From Rosa chinensis (lineage: Eukaryota; Streptophyta; Magnoliopsida; Rosales; Rosaceae), in contig NW_020126825.1 of the NCBI RefSeq assembly GCF_002994745.2, forward strand, positions 124,001 through 188,000: DNA of 64,000 nucleotides, written 5' to 3'. The stretch's first letter is position 1. Every line of letters begins with the position of its first letter. The translations under genes and the position numbers were made by a program. The notes beneath the pieces are model-generated. The model was given only the letters and a program-made list of their open reading frames with translations. It was not told the origin of the DNA and ran no database searches. Below, piece after piece: positions 10,642-22,206 of this stretch.

Positions 10642-10855
10642 TGTTAAAGGAAAAACATATTATGTGCCTTCGTTAAAGTAACTGACGAAGAGGGAATCAA
10701 GGAATCAGTGATTACCAATCAATCAACATAAAAGATAGATCAATCAGCATTTAATATCATCATTGTAATCAATATTTCCATTGTAATTTCTTCCCTATAT
10801 AAAGGGACTATGAAATGAAATGAGTAGACCATTCCAATCCATTTTTACTTTTACA
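10642..10855 (+). repeat. 5' LTR of copia element 1
   Basis: Begins TGTTAAAGG and ends TTTTACA. A TATA-like CCTATATAAAGGG near 10793 is the likely promoter. It differs from the 3' LTR at two positions (T/C near 10673, A/G near 10780). Confidence 0.97.
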
Positions 10856-10875
10856 CGTTATCAGCACGTTCAGAG
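10856..10875 (+). promoter_or_regulatory. Primer-binding-site region
   Basis: The bases right after the LTR read CGTTATCAGCACGTTC. Copia element 2 has CGTTATCAGCATG at the same place. Both resemble, but do not equal, the common plant copia site TGGTATCAGAGC (initiator Met tRNA), so the priming tRNA or its position may differ. Confidence 0.6.
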
Positions 10876-12568
10876 CCAATAGCCAATAGAAAAAAATTCT
10901 TAATTTTCTTTCTAACGAAAAGAAACAAACCCTAGAAGAAAAAATATTTTCTTCTGTTTCTGCCCCCACCAACAACAAAAAAAAAATCAATTCCCAGCAG
11001 CAGATCGACCACGTCCAAGACCGGCCCTGACCAGACCGGCCTTACCTCTTCCTTCTGCTGCCAGACCACCTGCAGCCTCCATCAGACCTGCGCATCACCA
11101 CCTTCGATCCGACCCAGAGCTGCGCAGATCCCATCACAGTTACTCCTCATCCCCGCCTCAGCCCCGCGCGGCCCACTCGCCTGCAGTAGCTGCGCAGCCT
11201 CCTAGCCAGACCAGACGCAGATCCCAGCGCCCTTAGTCCACAATCCCCATCTTTCCCGGCGGCCTCCACTCGATCCCAGCCCAGCCCATCGGTGCCTAGC
11301 CGCACCAACCTCACCTGCGCACAACCCAGCGCGCTAGCAGCCTCTACCCTCGGCCCTCCCCATTCCTGCACAACCTCGGCCCTGTCGATCCCGTCGATCC
11401 CCACAGCACCTGCAGATCCCAGCAACCTAGCACCTGCAGCGGCCCTTCACTAAGCGCAGATCCCTGGTGTCTGCTCAGCCCCCAGCGCCTGCCCAGCCCC
11501 CAGCGCCTCTACTCACCTGCTGCGCTGCAGAGATCGAGAGAACCAGGAGGAAGAAAGAAGATGCGAAAAGGAAGAAGAAAAGAAAAAAAAAGAGAGAAAA
11601 AAGGTGTGACCCGGCCCAAAGAAACAAACCCGGCCCAACAATCTCAAAAAAAAAGAAGAAAAAAAAACAAGGGCTCTGCAGCCCAGCCAGAAAAAGAAAA
11701 AAAAAGGCCTTGCGCCCAGAGAAAAAAAGAGAGGCCCTGCGGCCCAGACAAGAAAAAAAAAGAAAAAGAAAAAGTAGGCTTGCAGCCCAGAGAAAAAAAA
11801 GAAAAAAAAACAAGGCCCATTACTGAAAAAGAGGAAGCGGCCCAGTTTTTCTCAAGTCCAAAAATATCGCTACGCACGCCTGAATCAACACGCGCGTGTG
11901 CTAGGATTGTTTTATCGAAATCAAGTATGTTTTATTTATTTTATTTTATGATTTTAACAAAGCATGCTTTATACTTTATTGTTTATGTTTTTATTATATT
12001 TTGTTATTAAGCATGTTTAATTAGATAATTTGATTGTTTTAAGCATGCCTTATTATTTATGTTTTATATCATTATATTTAAGCATGATTTATAATTATGT
12101 TTAAGCATGCTTTATATTTTATTGCTTATGTTTTTATTATGCAATTGTGAGCATGTTTTGTGAATTTTATTTACTCTTATATAATTATTCCTCAGCATGC
12201 CTTTATATTATGCTATTATTTATATTTTATTTTACGCATGATATATTATTGCTATTATTATGTGTAGTATATAATTTGCTGTATATTTGTGAAAATTGAG
12301 CATGCCATGTAGTTTATTTTTATATGATATATTTAAATGTACTATGATTATTTTTAATGCAACATATCAATACCGTTTGGCCATGATAATGAAAATTCAT
12401 GCGCATTATACACTCACTTACTGTGATAAAGTATTTTCACATAGCATCGAAAAAAATGTGACCATTACGAATCTTGGTCTTGAAATCTAATTCATATGTT
12501 TGGAAAATAATTTACGTGGATGTCTTTTATGACTGTGTAATTTATATCTTCTCTCTTGTTTTATATAG
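10876..12568 (+). other. Long leader of copia element 1, with a probable intron
   Basis: 10990-11540 is C-rich and open in several frames by composition only. 11540-11830 is a purine tract (AAGAAAAA units) interspersed with GCAGCCCAG/CGGCCCA words. From a donor-like CAA|GTATGT at 11925 to an acceptor-like TTTTATATAG at 12568, directly before the gag ATG, the DNA is AT-rich and carries repeated GCATG words. It looks like a leader intron. Confidence 0.5.
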
Positions 12569-13465
12569 ATGGCTGATCCAACTCGACCTGAGTTTGACAT
12601 CTTGGACTCAGAAGGACTTGAGTACCATCGTTGGGTTTCCAATATGGAAACTGCCTTTGTGGCAAAAGACTACACTGCCACCATTACTGATCCCAAAGAT
12701 GATGAACTATCTAATAAGGTGAAAGCAGATGCCTTAATTTTTCTGAGGTGACATATTGATCCTAGCCTACGCTGGGAGTACCTTCAGTTGAAGACACCCA
12801 AAGCACTGTGGGATGCCCTTAAAGGACGTTTTGGGAACATTCACGATACTTTGCTCCCAGGACTGGCTGTTCAATGGAATGGAATCCGCTTGCTTGACTA
12901 TAAAAATGTCAATGACTTCAACAAGGACATGTTGTGCTTAAAGGCATGTCTCAATTTCTGTGGAAGGGAAATCACAGAAGATGATATGATCTACAAGACT
13001 CTTACCACCTTTCCTAATTCAGCTTTTATACTAGCGAACCAGTATCAGTTGGATTATGACAACAAAAGAATCACAACCTTCAATAAGTTGATAAGCCTAC
13101 TGCAAGTGGCTGAGAGACAAAATGAGATTCTCTTGAATAACAATGCCAGGCCCACAGGGACAAAGAAAATTCCCGAGGCTAATTATGGCAAAATGAAAGG
13201 TGGAAATAACTCCAATGCAAGGGGGTTTAGACGTGCTGATCCCTACCCACGTGGCAACAATGCACCACGTGGAAAGGGACATGGGCATCATGGAAACAAG
13301 ATGCAAAAGGAAAGAGTTGACAATGAACCATGCTATAGGTGTGGATTCATTGGGCATTGGTATAAGAACTGCCAAGCAAACAACAGAGTAGCAGCCAATT
13401 ACAAGAGGTATAGAGAGTCTAAAGAACAAGTGGCTCACTATATGGAGAAGGAGGTCATGACCTAG
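12569..13465 (+). pseudogene. Copia element 1 gag (capsid/nucleocapsid), broken
   Basis: Starts MADPTRPEFDILDSEGL at an ATG right after an acceptor-like TATATAG. Capsid homology runs through YHRWVSNMETAF, LWDALKGRFGN and LTTFPNSAF. The zinc knuckle CYRCGFIGHWYKNC fits CX2CX4HX4C. One in-frame TGA lies at 12749-12751 after ...LIFLR. Near 13453 a missing base seems to cut the tail: the shifted frame continues HDLDVNLTVADSNGKEELA to a TGA near 13541. Confidence 0.9.
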
Positions 13466-13544
13466 ACGTCAACCTTACAGTTGCAGACTCCAATGGCAAA
13501 GAGGAACTTGCTAAGTCAATGGATGCTCTCAATCTTGACTGATC

Positions 13545-13914
13545 TGCTTTATTCATTTTATTTTCCAAAGACAGTTGTGAAGGCATAATGCCTCATTTTT
13601 AATTAGACTATTGTTTGGTCTTAAAGTTTATTTTCAATCATGGATTGATGAATAAGATTTCTGAACAAGACCTTGATTTGATTATCGTTGGCTTATTAAT
13701 AAATTTTGAATTTTGAATTTTATTCTGAAGCACTGAATTTATTCAAATTTATTTACTATACACATATTTACATGGTTCGACATAGCACTATAAAGATGTA
13801 AAGCAATACATCTAGAGAAAAATTATTAGAATGAAAAGAATACCATTCTATGCAAATAGAAATACTCTAAAGAATATGAGTTATATTTTCTAAATACCTC
13901 CCATTTATTTGTAG
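13545..13914 (+). other. AT-rich spacer between gag and pol of copia element 1
   Basis: About 370 bases without an open frame separate the gag end from pol and finish in CCCATTTATTTGTAG|GA before ATG 13917, an acceptor-like context. Element 2 has a comparable spacer. Confidence 0.6.
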
Positions 13915-13916
13915 GA

Positions 13917-16900
13917 ATGAATGGAGGAGAACTTGAGTGCTTAGATGATAGTGGGACTACCCACACAATATTAAGAAATAGGCAATTATTCATTGAACTA
14001 ATAGCCTATAATTCCTCTGTGACTACGATGATTGGATTATCACAACTAATAAAATGGCGAGGAACTGCCAAATTTTTGCTGCCTAATGGCGCAACATTTC
14101 AAGTCACAGACGCTCTATATGCACCAAGAGCTAATCGAACCTTGTTAATGTTTCAAAGCTATTTGTGCCAACGATTATCCAGTAAAAACACACCGTGAGA
14201 ATGAAATAGAATACCTTGATATTACATCGATCTAATGACTGTGGAAGGAAACACATCTTAGAGAAACTTATGAGTCAATCTAATGGACTGTACCTCCCTA
14301 CGATTTGGATCATTGAATCCTATATTGTCACCAACAATGAAAAGTGGGACACTGACTCATACAGGATTTTGCATGACCGCCTATGGCACCGAGGTCGTGA
14401 CATGATGATCCGTATTTTTAAAGAACTCACACGGACATCCCTTCTTTCGAGTGAAAAATGGGAGAAAAATCCGCCACACTACAAGGTGCCGGTTCTAGTA
14501 TTGCTCAAATGCAGTCATTGCCTTCTGAAGTACCAGAAGCACTACCTCCCTTTCATTATGCCTCATTGACTATTTCAAAGGCATATCACTCGTTTTGCAA
14601 AGCCTGCTCTTTAGCAAAAACAGGATCGAGACCTTCCTATGCTAAAGATACAAAACAAAACATTCCATTCTTACAAAGGATACAAAGAAATGTCTGTGGA
14701 CGTATCCATCCAGAATGCAGACCATTCAAGTACTTTATGGTTCTGGTGGATGCTTCGACAATCTGGTCACATGTCGTTTTATTGTCCACAAGAAATGCTG
14801 CAATACTCCTAGCACATATTATACGTTTAAGGGCTCACCACCCTGATCACCCTATCAAGTCTATAAGGCTCGATAATGCTGGAGAGTTTACATCAAAAGC
14901 ATTTGATGATTATTGCATATCTATTTGGATCGATGTAGAGCATCCTGTACCCCATGTGCATACACAAAATGGTCTCACAGAAGCCACCATCAAAAGGCTA
15001 CAAATGGTGGCTAAGGCATTGGTTATGCGCACCAACCTGCCTATATCTGCATGGGGTTATGCAATATTGCACGCAGCTCTACTTATTCGTTTCAGACCCA
15101 CTGCTAGCCAACCATTTTCTGCGTACCAGTTGGTAACTGGATATGAGCCTGATATTTCACACTTACGCATATTTGGTTGCGCAGTATATGTGCCTATTGC
15201 GCCCCCACAGCGCACCATAATGGGTCCTCAGAGACGATTGAATATTTATGTTGGATACTAATTTCCAACAATTATACGCTAATTGGAACACTTGACAGGC
15301 GATCTCTTTACCGCTAGATTTGCGGATTGTTACTTTGATGAGACAGTCTTCCCGTCGTTAGGGGGAGATAGGAAAAAGGATTTTCCAAGGGAACGACAGA
15401 AATTGTCGTGGTTTGTCCCCACTCTGTCTCATTTTGATCTCCGCACTTCACAAAGTGAAGTGAAGTGAAAAGAATAATCGATCTTCAGAACGTAGCAGAT
15501 TCGATGCCTGATGCGTTTACTGATATCGAAAAAATGACTAGATCACATATACCAGCTGCAAATTTGCCTGCAAGGTTAGAAGTCCCCAACAAGGGGCATG
15601 GTGCCGCAGATAGAGGCACTACAACCGCACTTAGTGGAGGTGTGGTTGAGGCCATGGCTCCCCAAGGAAGAGGGGGAGGTCACTTGGTTCGATTGACACT
15701 CACCCAAGGAAGAAGAGGGTGAGTAAGGCACAAACCAATCATCAATGTATAGAATCCCTCTCATGAGATTGTCTCTGATTATAGTTATGTCCATGAATCA
15801 ATACTGGAGGACGCTCCGATGTTAAAAATGATTCCAGAGAACAAAGAAATCTCAAAGGATTACGAGAGTGCGTATGAGTTGATAGAAAGATCTTCCATAC
15901 ACATTGATGATATATACTGTTGCTCAAGGAATCATAGAGCACGATGATATCGAACCACGCTGTTGAAAAATGTCAACAAAGAGCAGATTGGCCTAAATGA
16001 AAAGAATCAATCCAGGTAGAATTAGATTCTCTGACAAAGAGACAGGTATTTGGTCAGGTAGTGCTAACCCCACCAAGTGTAAAGCCTGTAGGACATAAAT
16101 GAGTCTTTGTCAGAAAGCGTAATGAGAAGAATGAAGTCCTGAGGTACAAGGCTAGCCTTGTGGCGTAAGGTTTCTCACAACGCCCTGGAATTGACTACGA
16201 GGGGACATACTCTCCCGTAATGGACGTTATAACGTTCCGCTACTTAGTTAGCTTAGTAATTTCCGAAGGACTGGAAATGCAGCTCATGGATGTGGTTACT
16301 GCATATCTCTATGGAGATCTAGATTCAGAGATATATATGAAAAGTGCCTAATGGCCTTACATTACCCAAGTCAAGTGACTCTAAACCACAGAGTGCGTTT
16401 GCAATTAAGTTGAAACGCTCACTTTACGGATTGAAACAATCCAGACGGATGTGGTATACCCGTCTAAGTGACTACTTGATTGGAAAGAGATATAAGAATG
16501 ATGAATTATGCCCCTGCGTATTCATAAAGAAAATAAGTTCCGGATTTGCAATTGTAGCAGTATATGTCGATGATATGAACATAATAGGTACTCTTGATGA
16601 AATAAGAGAAACCGCGAGCTACTTGAAATCTGAATTTGAGATGAAGGATCTTGGGAAAACTCGATTCTGTCTAGGCCTTGAACTAGAACACCGAGTTTGT
16701 GGAATACTAATCCACCAGTCTGCATATGTCCAAAAGTCAGGCGAAATAACATGGACAAAGCACATCCTGCTAGCACTCCCATGATCGGTCGAAGTTTGGA
16801 TGCAAGGAAAGATCCATTTCGTCCAAAGGAAGATGACGAAAGGTGTTGGGAGCTGAAATTCCCTATCTAAGTGCAATAGGCGCATTATTGTACTTAGCCC

Positions 16901-17496
16901 AATTTACTCGACCAGACATTGCATTCTCAGTGAACTTGTTAGCTAAATTTAGCTCAGCACCAACGCAGCGTCACTGGAATGGTATCAAGAACATTTTCAG
17001 ATACCTAAAAGGAACCATTGACTTGGGACTGTTCTTTCCCTACAGAGAGACAAGAGGGACCGCAGATGGAACTGCAATTCCTGAAGGAAATATTGATGGC
17101 GAAAGTGCCACTCACTACACCAAAACGCCAAATGATGTTTTGGTTGTTTTTGCTGATACTGGGTATCTCTCTGACCCACATAAAGGTCGTTCCCAAACTG
17201 GTTATGTATTTACCATTGGGAACACGGCGATATCTTGGAGATCAACCAAGCAAACCCTTGTGGCTACCTCTTGCATCGAACAGATGAAGATAGGATATAT
17301 CAAGGGTGATAATACAAAACACATATCGCCAAAGTTTTTCTACAATCAGCAACAACAGGCCCTCCTCAAGATTCAAGTGAATCAAGTAAGGTCTGAGGAG
17401 AATGTGGCAGATTTGTTCACCAAATCATTGCCTAAGGCTATATTTGAGAAACATGTGAAAAGCATAGGAATGCAAAGACTTTCCAAGCTCCCTTGA
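13917..17496 (+). pseudogene. Copia element 1 pol: protease, integrase, RT, RNase H, broken
   Basis: The protease motif is LDDSGTTHTIL (13940s). A pre-integrase segment (LHDRLWHRGRDM) follows near 14370. The integrase core shows YFMVLVDAS, SIRLDNAGEFTS and HTQNGLTEATIKRL (Asp, Asp, Glu), ending at GPQRRLNIYVGY near 15261. The reverse transcriptase has LKRSLYGLKQS and the catalytic YVDDM (about 16563). RNase H/C-terminal sequence ends IGMQRLSKLP at 17496. At least five frame breaks lie between 14200 and 16850. In RNase H, TLVATS joins directly to CIEQMK, skipping about 47 residues that are present in element 2. Confidence 0.92.
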
Positions 17497-17702
17497 TTAA
17501 TGTAAAGATCAGGGGGAGGTGTAGACGTCAGGGGGAGTCTAACACACACATGTCATTCTCAAATGTAGAAGGTGCGTTGTGCTCTTTTCCTTCGACCAAG
17601 TTTTATTTTTTGTCCCACAGGGTTTTTATTGTTACTTGGCAAGGTTTTTAGTGAGGCAACAACTTATGCACCATTTCGTCTTTGACTTGGCATAAGGGGG
17701 AG
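17497..17702 (+). promoter_or_regulatory. 3' untranslated region and polypurine tract of copia element 1
   Basis: AAGGGGGAG immediately precedes the 3' LTR (17694-17702) and is the likely plus-strand primer. Two further AGGGGGAG words lie near 17511 and 17532. Confidence 0.8.
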
Positions 17703-17916
17703 TGTTAAAGGAAAAACATATTATGTGCCTTCGTCAAAGTAACTGACGAAGAGGGAATCAAGGAATCAGTGATTACCAATCAATCAACATAAAAGATAGA
17801 TCAATCAGCATTTAATATCATCATTGTAATCAATATTTCCGTTGTAATTTCTTCCCTATATAAAGGGACTATGAAATGAAATGAGTAGACCATTCCAATC
17901 CATTTTTACTTTTACA
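17703..17916 (+). repeat. 3' LTR of copia element 1
   Basis: Begins TGTTAAAGG, ends TTTTACA, and is followed by the duplication GAGTA. Confidence 0.97.
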
Positions 17917-17936
17917 GAGTATGCTTTTTTTTTTTT

Positions 17937-18610
17937 TTCAGGACAAAAAATCTTCTTATTTGGACATTTTCATTTCTCGGCACTGTTCTCTCTCCTCCCG
18001 GAGCAAAACGCAGCGTTTCAACCCTCCGGAGCTCCACTGCCGCCGATCGATCACCAGAGAAAGGTCAGTGAGCTTTCGTCCGATATCATCATCGTCTTCT
18101 AGTTAGGAACCCTAGCACAGGTTATTGCTCTAATTCTCACGCAGTAGCTACTAGTTAACTTAAATTTGTTTCTAATAGGAAACTGAAAACCTAACTTCAC
18201 TTTTGCTCATTTCTCCTTTCCTTTTGTGAGACCAAGACCATCGTCGTCTCCTTTTGGAAATCCTGAAAGAGATTATTGAGCTAATTCGTGAAACCCTGAA
18301 AGAGATTTAGCTTGTTTCATATAGAAAACCTCACTTCATTTCCATGATTTTGTTTACTCTCCTTTTCTAGACTCTGTTTCAGTAATGTTCTGATTGTTTG
18401 ATTTCAATTAGAAACCCTAAATTTACTTCCCTGATTCGGTTCGAATTTGATTTCCGCTGCTATTAAACTACAGGGAACAATGGCGAGTTCTAGTTCCCCC
18501 AATTCTTCTGTCCGTGTCATCAAAAATATGCAGTGGAGGGTCTTAAGGACAAGGCCTTGAAAGAACACTTGAACATGATTCGGGACAAAGACACCACCAG
18601 ATTCAAATTA
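17937..18610 (+). pseudogene. Relic of the 5' end of a PPR gene (fourth copy)
   Basis: The stretch matches the beginning of the PPR units A to C: an untranslated exon with CCCGGAGCAAAACGCAG, a donor at GAGAAAG|GTCAGTGAG, an intron rich in AAACCCTAA words, an acceptor CTACAG near 18473, and an ATG at 18480. The protein starts MASSSSPNSSV, comparable with MEDSTSSPNSSA in unit C. After about 11 codons the match breaks up, a TGA follows near 18560, and nothing of the repeats is left. The relic lies just right of copia element 1. Confidence 0.75.
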
Positions 18611-18630
18611 CATCAGAAAAACCTTATAAC

Positions 18631-18961
18631 GAAAAAAAGTCGGGCTCTTACTTTAGTATAAATTGATAATTCACATCAGCTTCATCAGTTTGTTAATACC
18701 AGACAGAATAATCCATGGAAAAACCGTACCATAAGAGGTACTTTAGCCTTCCATCTTCCATGAGAGGAACTAAAAACCACACCTAGGATTAACATAAAAT
18801 ACTCCTAATACCTCCAACTTTCATAATCTTCTATCTGACCTAGATGGAACCAGCCTGTACTGATACAGAATAGGATACATATCCTATAGAAATTTCATGG
18901 CTAAAGTATGCTCTTGGAAATTGAAATTTAGACGGCTTTTTAAACAAAGGAAATGAACACC
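18631..18961 (+). repeat. Direct repeat copy 1
   Basis: Shared words include ctccaactttcataatcttc, ctatctgacctagatggaac and aataggatacatatcctata. The partner is at 19923-20258, about 1.29 kb away, with scattered substitutions and small indels. Confidence 0.9.
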
Positions 18962-19922
18962 ATGAACTTACATTCACTATAGTTAAAGAAAACAAAACCA
19001 ACTCTTACAAATTATGTTTATGTTTGGGAATTATGAAGTATGAAATCCTAGGCTATGTTGGGAACTCCAGCACAAGATGAAGATAATTGAAGTGGACTAT
19101 ACTATATTCAACTGAAGTTTGGGGGCCACTCCAAAGACTCAAAATGACAGTTGCTGCACATCCCAGGAGTAAAACATCCACACCGAACAGCAACAGAGCA
19201 ACACCAACACACCATAAATAAATATACTTGAAAACCAATAGTAAAGCTACAAAAAATTAGCCCACTGAAGCTCCCGAATCTAGATGAAAAATAGAATGGA
19301 ACTCTTCTAAGCTTTGCAGTCACCAATCCCCACACAGAAGCCAGAATCACCAGATTTCATAGACTCAATGAAATCATGTACAACAAGCAACAGGGCATGA
19401 AATTCTAAATATTATCCATGTGTTTCATCTGTAATCAACATACATCAAGAATACTTTTAAGTTCAAAATTAATTCCACAACCAGGAATTTGACAAAATAT
19501 CAGTTCAGGCATGTTGAAAACACACCAAGTCATACACACAGAGACATAGAGTGTTCCTCAAAGACATATGTTCAAAACCTTATAAGAAATCGAGTCCTTC
19601 GAATATAAAAAATTACATTATATCACGGGTATACCCAGCAGATAGTTCTATAAATATAGCTAAATAAATATACATGTATATCATAGGTAGTATGGGTACT
19701 ATAGAATTTTAGACTGAATTAGTGCTTTTGACAAAATCATCCTGATCAAGCAAGACTTTATCAGGTGTAAGCATAGAGGGTGTGGCACAAATTAGCCTCA
19801 TGTGCATCTTCTAACCCATCCTCTTCAAGTACCAGAACAATGTATCTCTACAAGTAAATACTAAATGTCGATGTGAAATAAATTTACAAGTAAAAAAGGC
19901 CACAAATTAAAGAGATTAATAG

Positions 19923-20258
19923 AAGGAAAAAATCAGTCTCTTACTCTAGTATAAATTGATAATTTACTTAAGCTTCATCATTTTGTCAATACCAGACACA
20001 ATAATCCATGGAAAAACTGTACCATAAGAGGTACTCTAGCCTTCCTTATTCCATGAGAGGAACCAAAAACCATGCCTAGAATTAACATAAAATACTACTA
20101 ATACCTCCAACTTTCATAATCTTCTATCTGACCTAGATGGAACCAGCCTATACTGATACAGAATAGGATACATATCCTATATATACAAATTTCATGCCTA
20201 AATATACTCTTGGAAATTGAAATTTAGACAGCTTTCTAAACAAAAGGAAATGCACATC
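19923..20258 (+). repeat. Direct repeat copy 2
   Basis: Partner of 18631-18961. It differs by point changes (for example gtctta/gctctta at the left edge) and a short insertion (atatac) after tcctat. Confidence 0.9.
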
Positions 20259-20462
20259 AAAAAATTACAATCAAACAAAACCAACTGACATACACATTAT
20301 TCACAGGATGTCTTTCCTCATTAAGCACCAAATCAGTTTCAACAGAGTTTTCTCCTTTTGCAATGGTCCTGTCAAAGCAACAGATATGTTCTTATGTGAG
20401 GATATATTGAATTGTTCAAACAAAGTCAGAAAAAAGTGAAAGCTTTTAGGTAACCCACAGGA

Positions 20463-20894
20463 CTAAGTAGAAGTATACCCATCCCTATCTTCCTCCTTAT
20501 TCACCAGATCTTTGTCCTCATCAAGCGCCAAATCAATTTCATCAATAAAATTGGCAGACCTAAATGCAAAGAAAAACAACGTGCTCATCATTTTCAGTAC
20601 AAATACGAGGAATAGTCAGAAACGCTAATAAAAAATCATATACCCCTCATATTCACCAGTAGTAACCATATCACTCAATTTCTTCGTCTCCAGCCTAAAA
20701 ATCAATTATCAAAGGAACCTTGTATCAGAATCTTGAAACTTTTACTACGAAACCACAATTTTCACCAAGATCGTCAAGAACAAGAAGTCGAAAACCCTAG
20801 CTTTTTGCCCCAAATTTCAAGAACTGTGAAATTGAAGTAAAAATCTCTCACTAAGATGGCGTAAAGTTTAAAAGAGAGTTACCTGATTCTCCAT
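20463..20894 (-). CDS. Tentative three-exon small acidic protein
   Basis: Suggested exons on the minus strand are 20894-20883 (ATG...CAG|GTAACT), 20687-20644 and 20559-20463. With these borders the frame reads MENQTKKLSDMVTTGEYEG, then SANFIDEIDLALDEDKDLV, and ends RDGYTST plus TAG. All introns are GT-AG. A stronger-looking acceptor 6 bases before the chosen one in exon 2 would lead to an early stop. That makes either an alternative acceptor or a decayed gene possible. No family is recognised. Confidence 0.3.
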
Positions 20895-21807
20895 AGATAG
20901 TATCGAGCTCGAGAATTGAAGCTCTGAAATGGTAGAGTGAGCTCAAGGTATGAGTCTCCTAAGCAGAAAAAATGGCGGGAAACGAACAGAAGAGAATTCT
21001 CCAACCAAAAGCTAACAGAAAGAGAGTGGAGCTCACGTGTAAATTTTGTTAGAGGGGAAAAATGTATGGGAAAGGCTATATTCCTGGGAACCCTTATTTG
21101 TATATCGGGTGAAAAACAAAATAGGTAAAGTTTTTGTTGCAAAAGGTATTTGTTTGTACCTATAATTTTTTTTTTTTTTTAACCTCAAATGGTTCTTCAA
21201 GTATCGAACTATTATCAAATATACTGGCTATATAAATTTTTTCGTTAAAGTCACCTACGTGACATGTATTTCGATTGGTTATATTGCGAAATGCATTTTC
21301 TAGTACCTATAATTTTTTTTTACCCTAAATGATACATCTAAATTTGAATTATGGATGACTAGTCTCTTAACACATGCTCACGTAGTCACGTGTGTGTCGA
21401 TTGGCATTTTTTGGTTGCATTTTATAGTTTTAATAAATTTTTCACTTTTTTTATTTAGAAGGAAAAAAAAAAACCAATACATCTTCCTTCAACTACAATT
21501 AAAAAGAGATTGAAAAAAAAAATTATAATGGCAGACTTGCACTTAAAAGAGAGAGAAGTTTGAATCACTACTCCCACATTTGGATAAATCATTTGTTTTT
21601 TTTATTTTTTTTAATTTCACAATTTGTTAATTACCATGATGTCCTCTATCTACTAAATTGTTTATTTTTGGACTTTGATTAAAGAGGGGCAATTGTTGTG
21701 ATTTTGAAAATTAAACTTGAAGCCTTATTGGCTTAATTAATACTGATAAGTAAATGAGCAAAGATGTACTAAAATTCATAAAAATTTTATCATTATAATC
21801 CACAAAT
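20895..21807. other. AT-rich spacer before copia element 2
   Basis: 21130-21430 holds two related stretches (tacctataatttttttt followed by aaatg.t.ct) that recur in inverted orientation near 29070-29160 and 30450-30600, so they belong to a dispersed repeat. No gene is seen. CAAAT at 21803-21807 is the copia target duplication. Confidence 0.5.
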
Positions 21808-22010
21808 TGTTTTAGGGAATCAGAAATTGTGAGAAATTTGCTGTGTATTCTCATTGATAATAGGGGCCGCTATATATAGAGGATTACAATGCATAGAGTC
21901 TGAATCATACAAGGAAAGATAATCTCTAGAGTCTTCTAATTAAACCATATTACCACTAGGTCAAGTAACCTAGAGTTTGGGCCAAACACAAATAGAGATA
22001 TCCTTAAACA
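21808..22010 (-). repeat. 3' LTR of copia element 2
   Basis: On the minus strand it begins TGTTTAAGGATAT and ends CTAAAACA. It differs from the other LTR at 6 of 203 positions. Confidence 0.96.
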
Positions 22011-22206
22011 CTCTTAATTCCTTGTGTTGTCCAAACGTGGTGCTTCTCTCTTTGCCTCTTTAAAAACCTTGCCGAGTAACAAAAACTTAGTGGGACAGAA
22101 ATAACCTTGGTCGAAGGGGAAAAAGAGCACAACACACCCTTCACGTTTCGAGGTGAACATGTAGACATCTCCCCCTGATGTCTGCGCCTCCCCTTGATGA
22201 TTACGA
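22011..22206 (-). promoter_or_regulatory. 3' non-coding end of copia element 2
   Basis: It contains a CAGGGGGAGATG word as in element 1. The bases next to the LTR read AAGGAATTAAGAG, a weaker polypurine tract than in element 1. Confidence 0.5.

Larger units (their letters stand above)
10642..17916 (+). mobile_element. Ty1/copia LTR retrotransposon, 7275 bp, young
   Basis: Two 214-bp LTRs (10642-10855 and 17703-17916) begin TG and end CA, differ at 2 positions, and are flanked by the perfect duplication GAGTA (10637-10641, 17917-17921). A polypurine tract precedes the 3' LTR. Internally the order is gag with a zinc knuckle, then protease, integrase, reverse transcriptase and RNase H, which is the copia order. 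Despite the near-identical LTRs, gag and pol are broken by stops, shifts and a deletion in RNase H, so this copy could move only with help from another. It lies next to the PPR relic at 17937. Confidence 0.97.
18611..20462. other. Spacer with a 330-bp direct repeat, no clear gene
   Basis: Two copies of a 330-bp sequence occupy much of it. A short minus-strand exon-like piece lies near 20295-20370, reading ENSVETDLVLNEERHPVNN, similar in style to the last exon of the tentative gene at 20463-20894. No complete gene is visible. Confidence 0.4.

Noticed and set aside
11147..11877. Several overlapping frames up to 149 aa in the copia leader
   Set aside because: All arise from C-rich or AAG-rich composition. 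The proteins are runs of K/R or F/L and occur in both strands at once.
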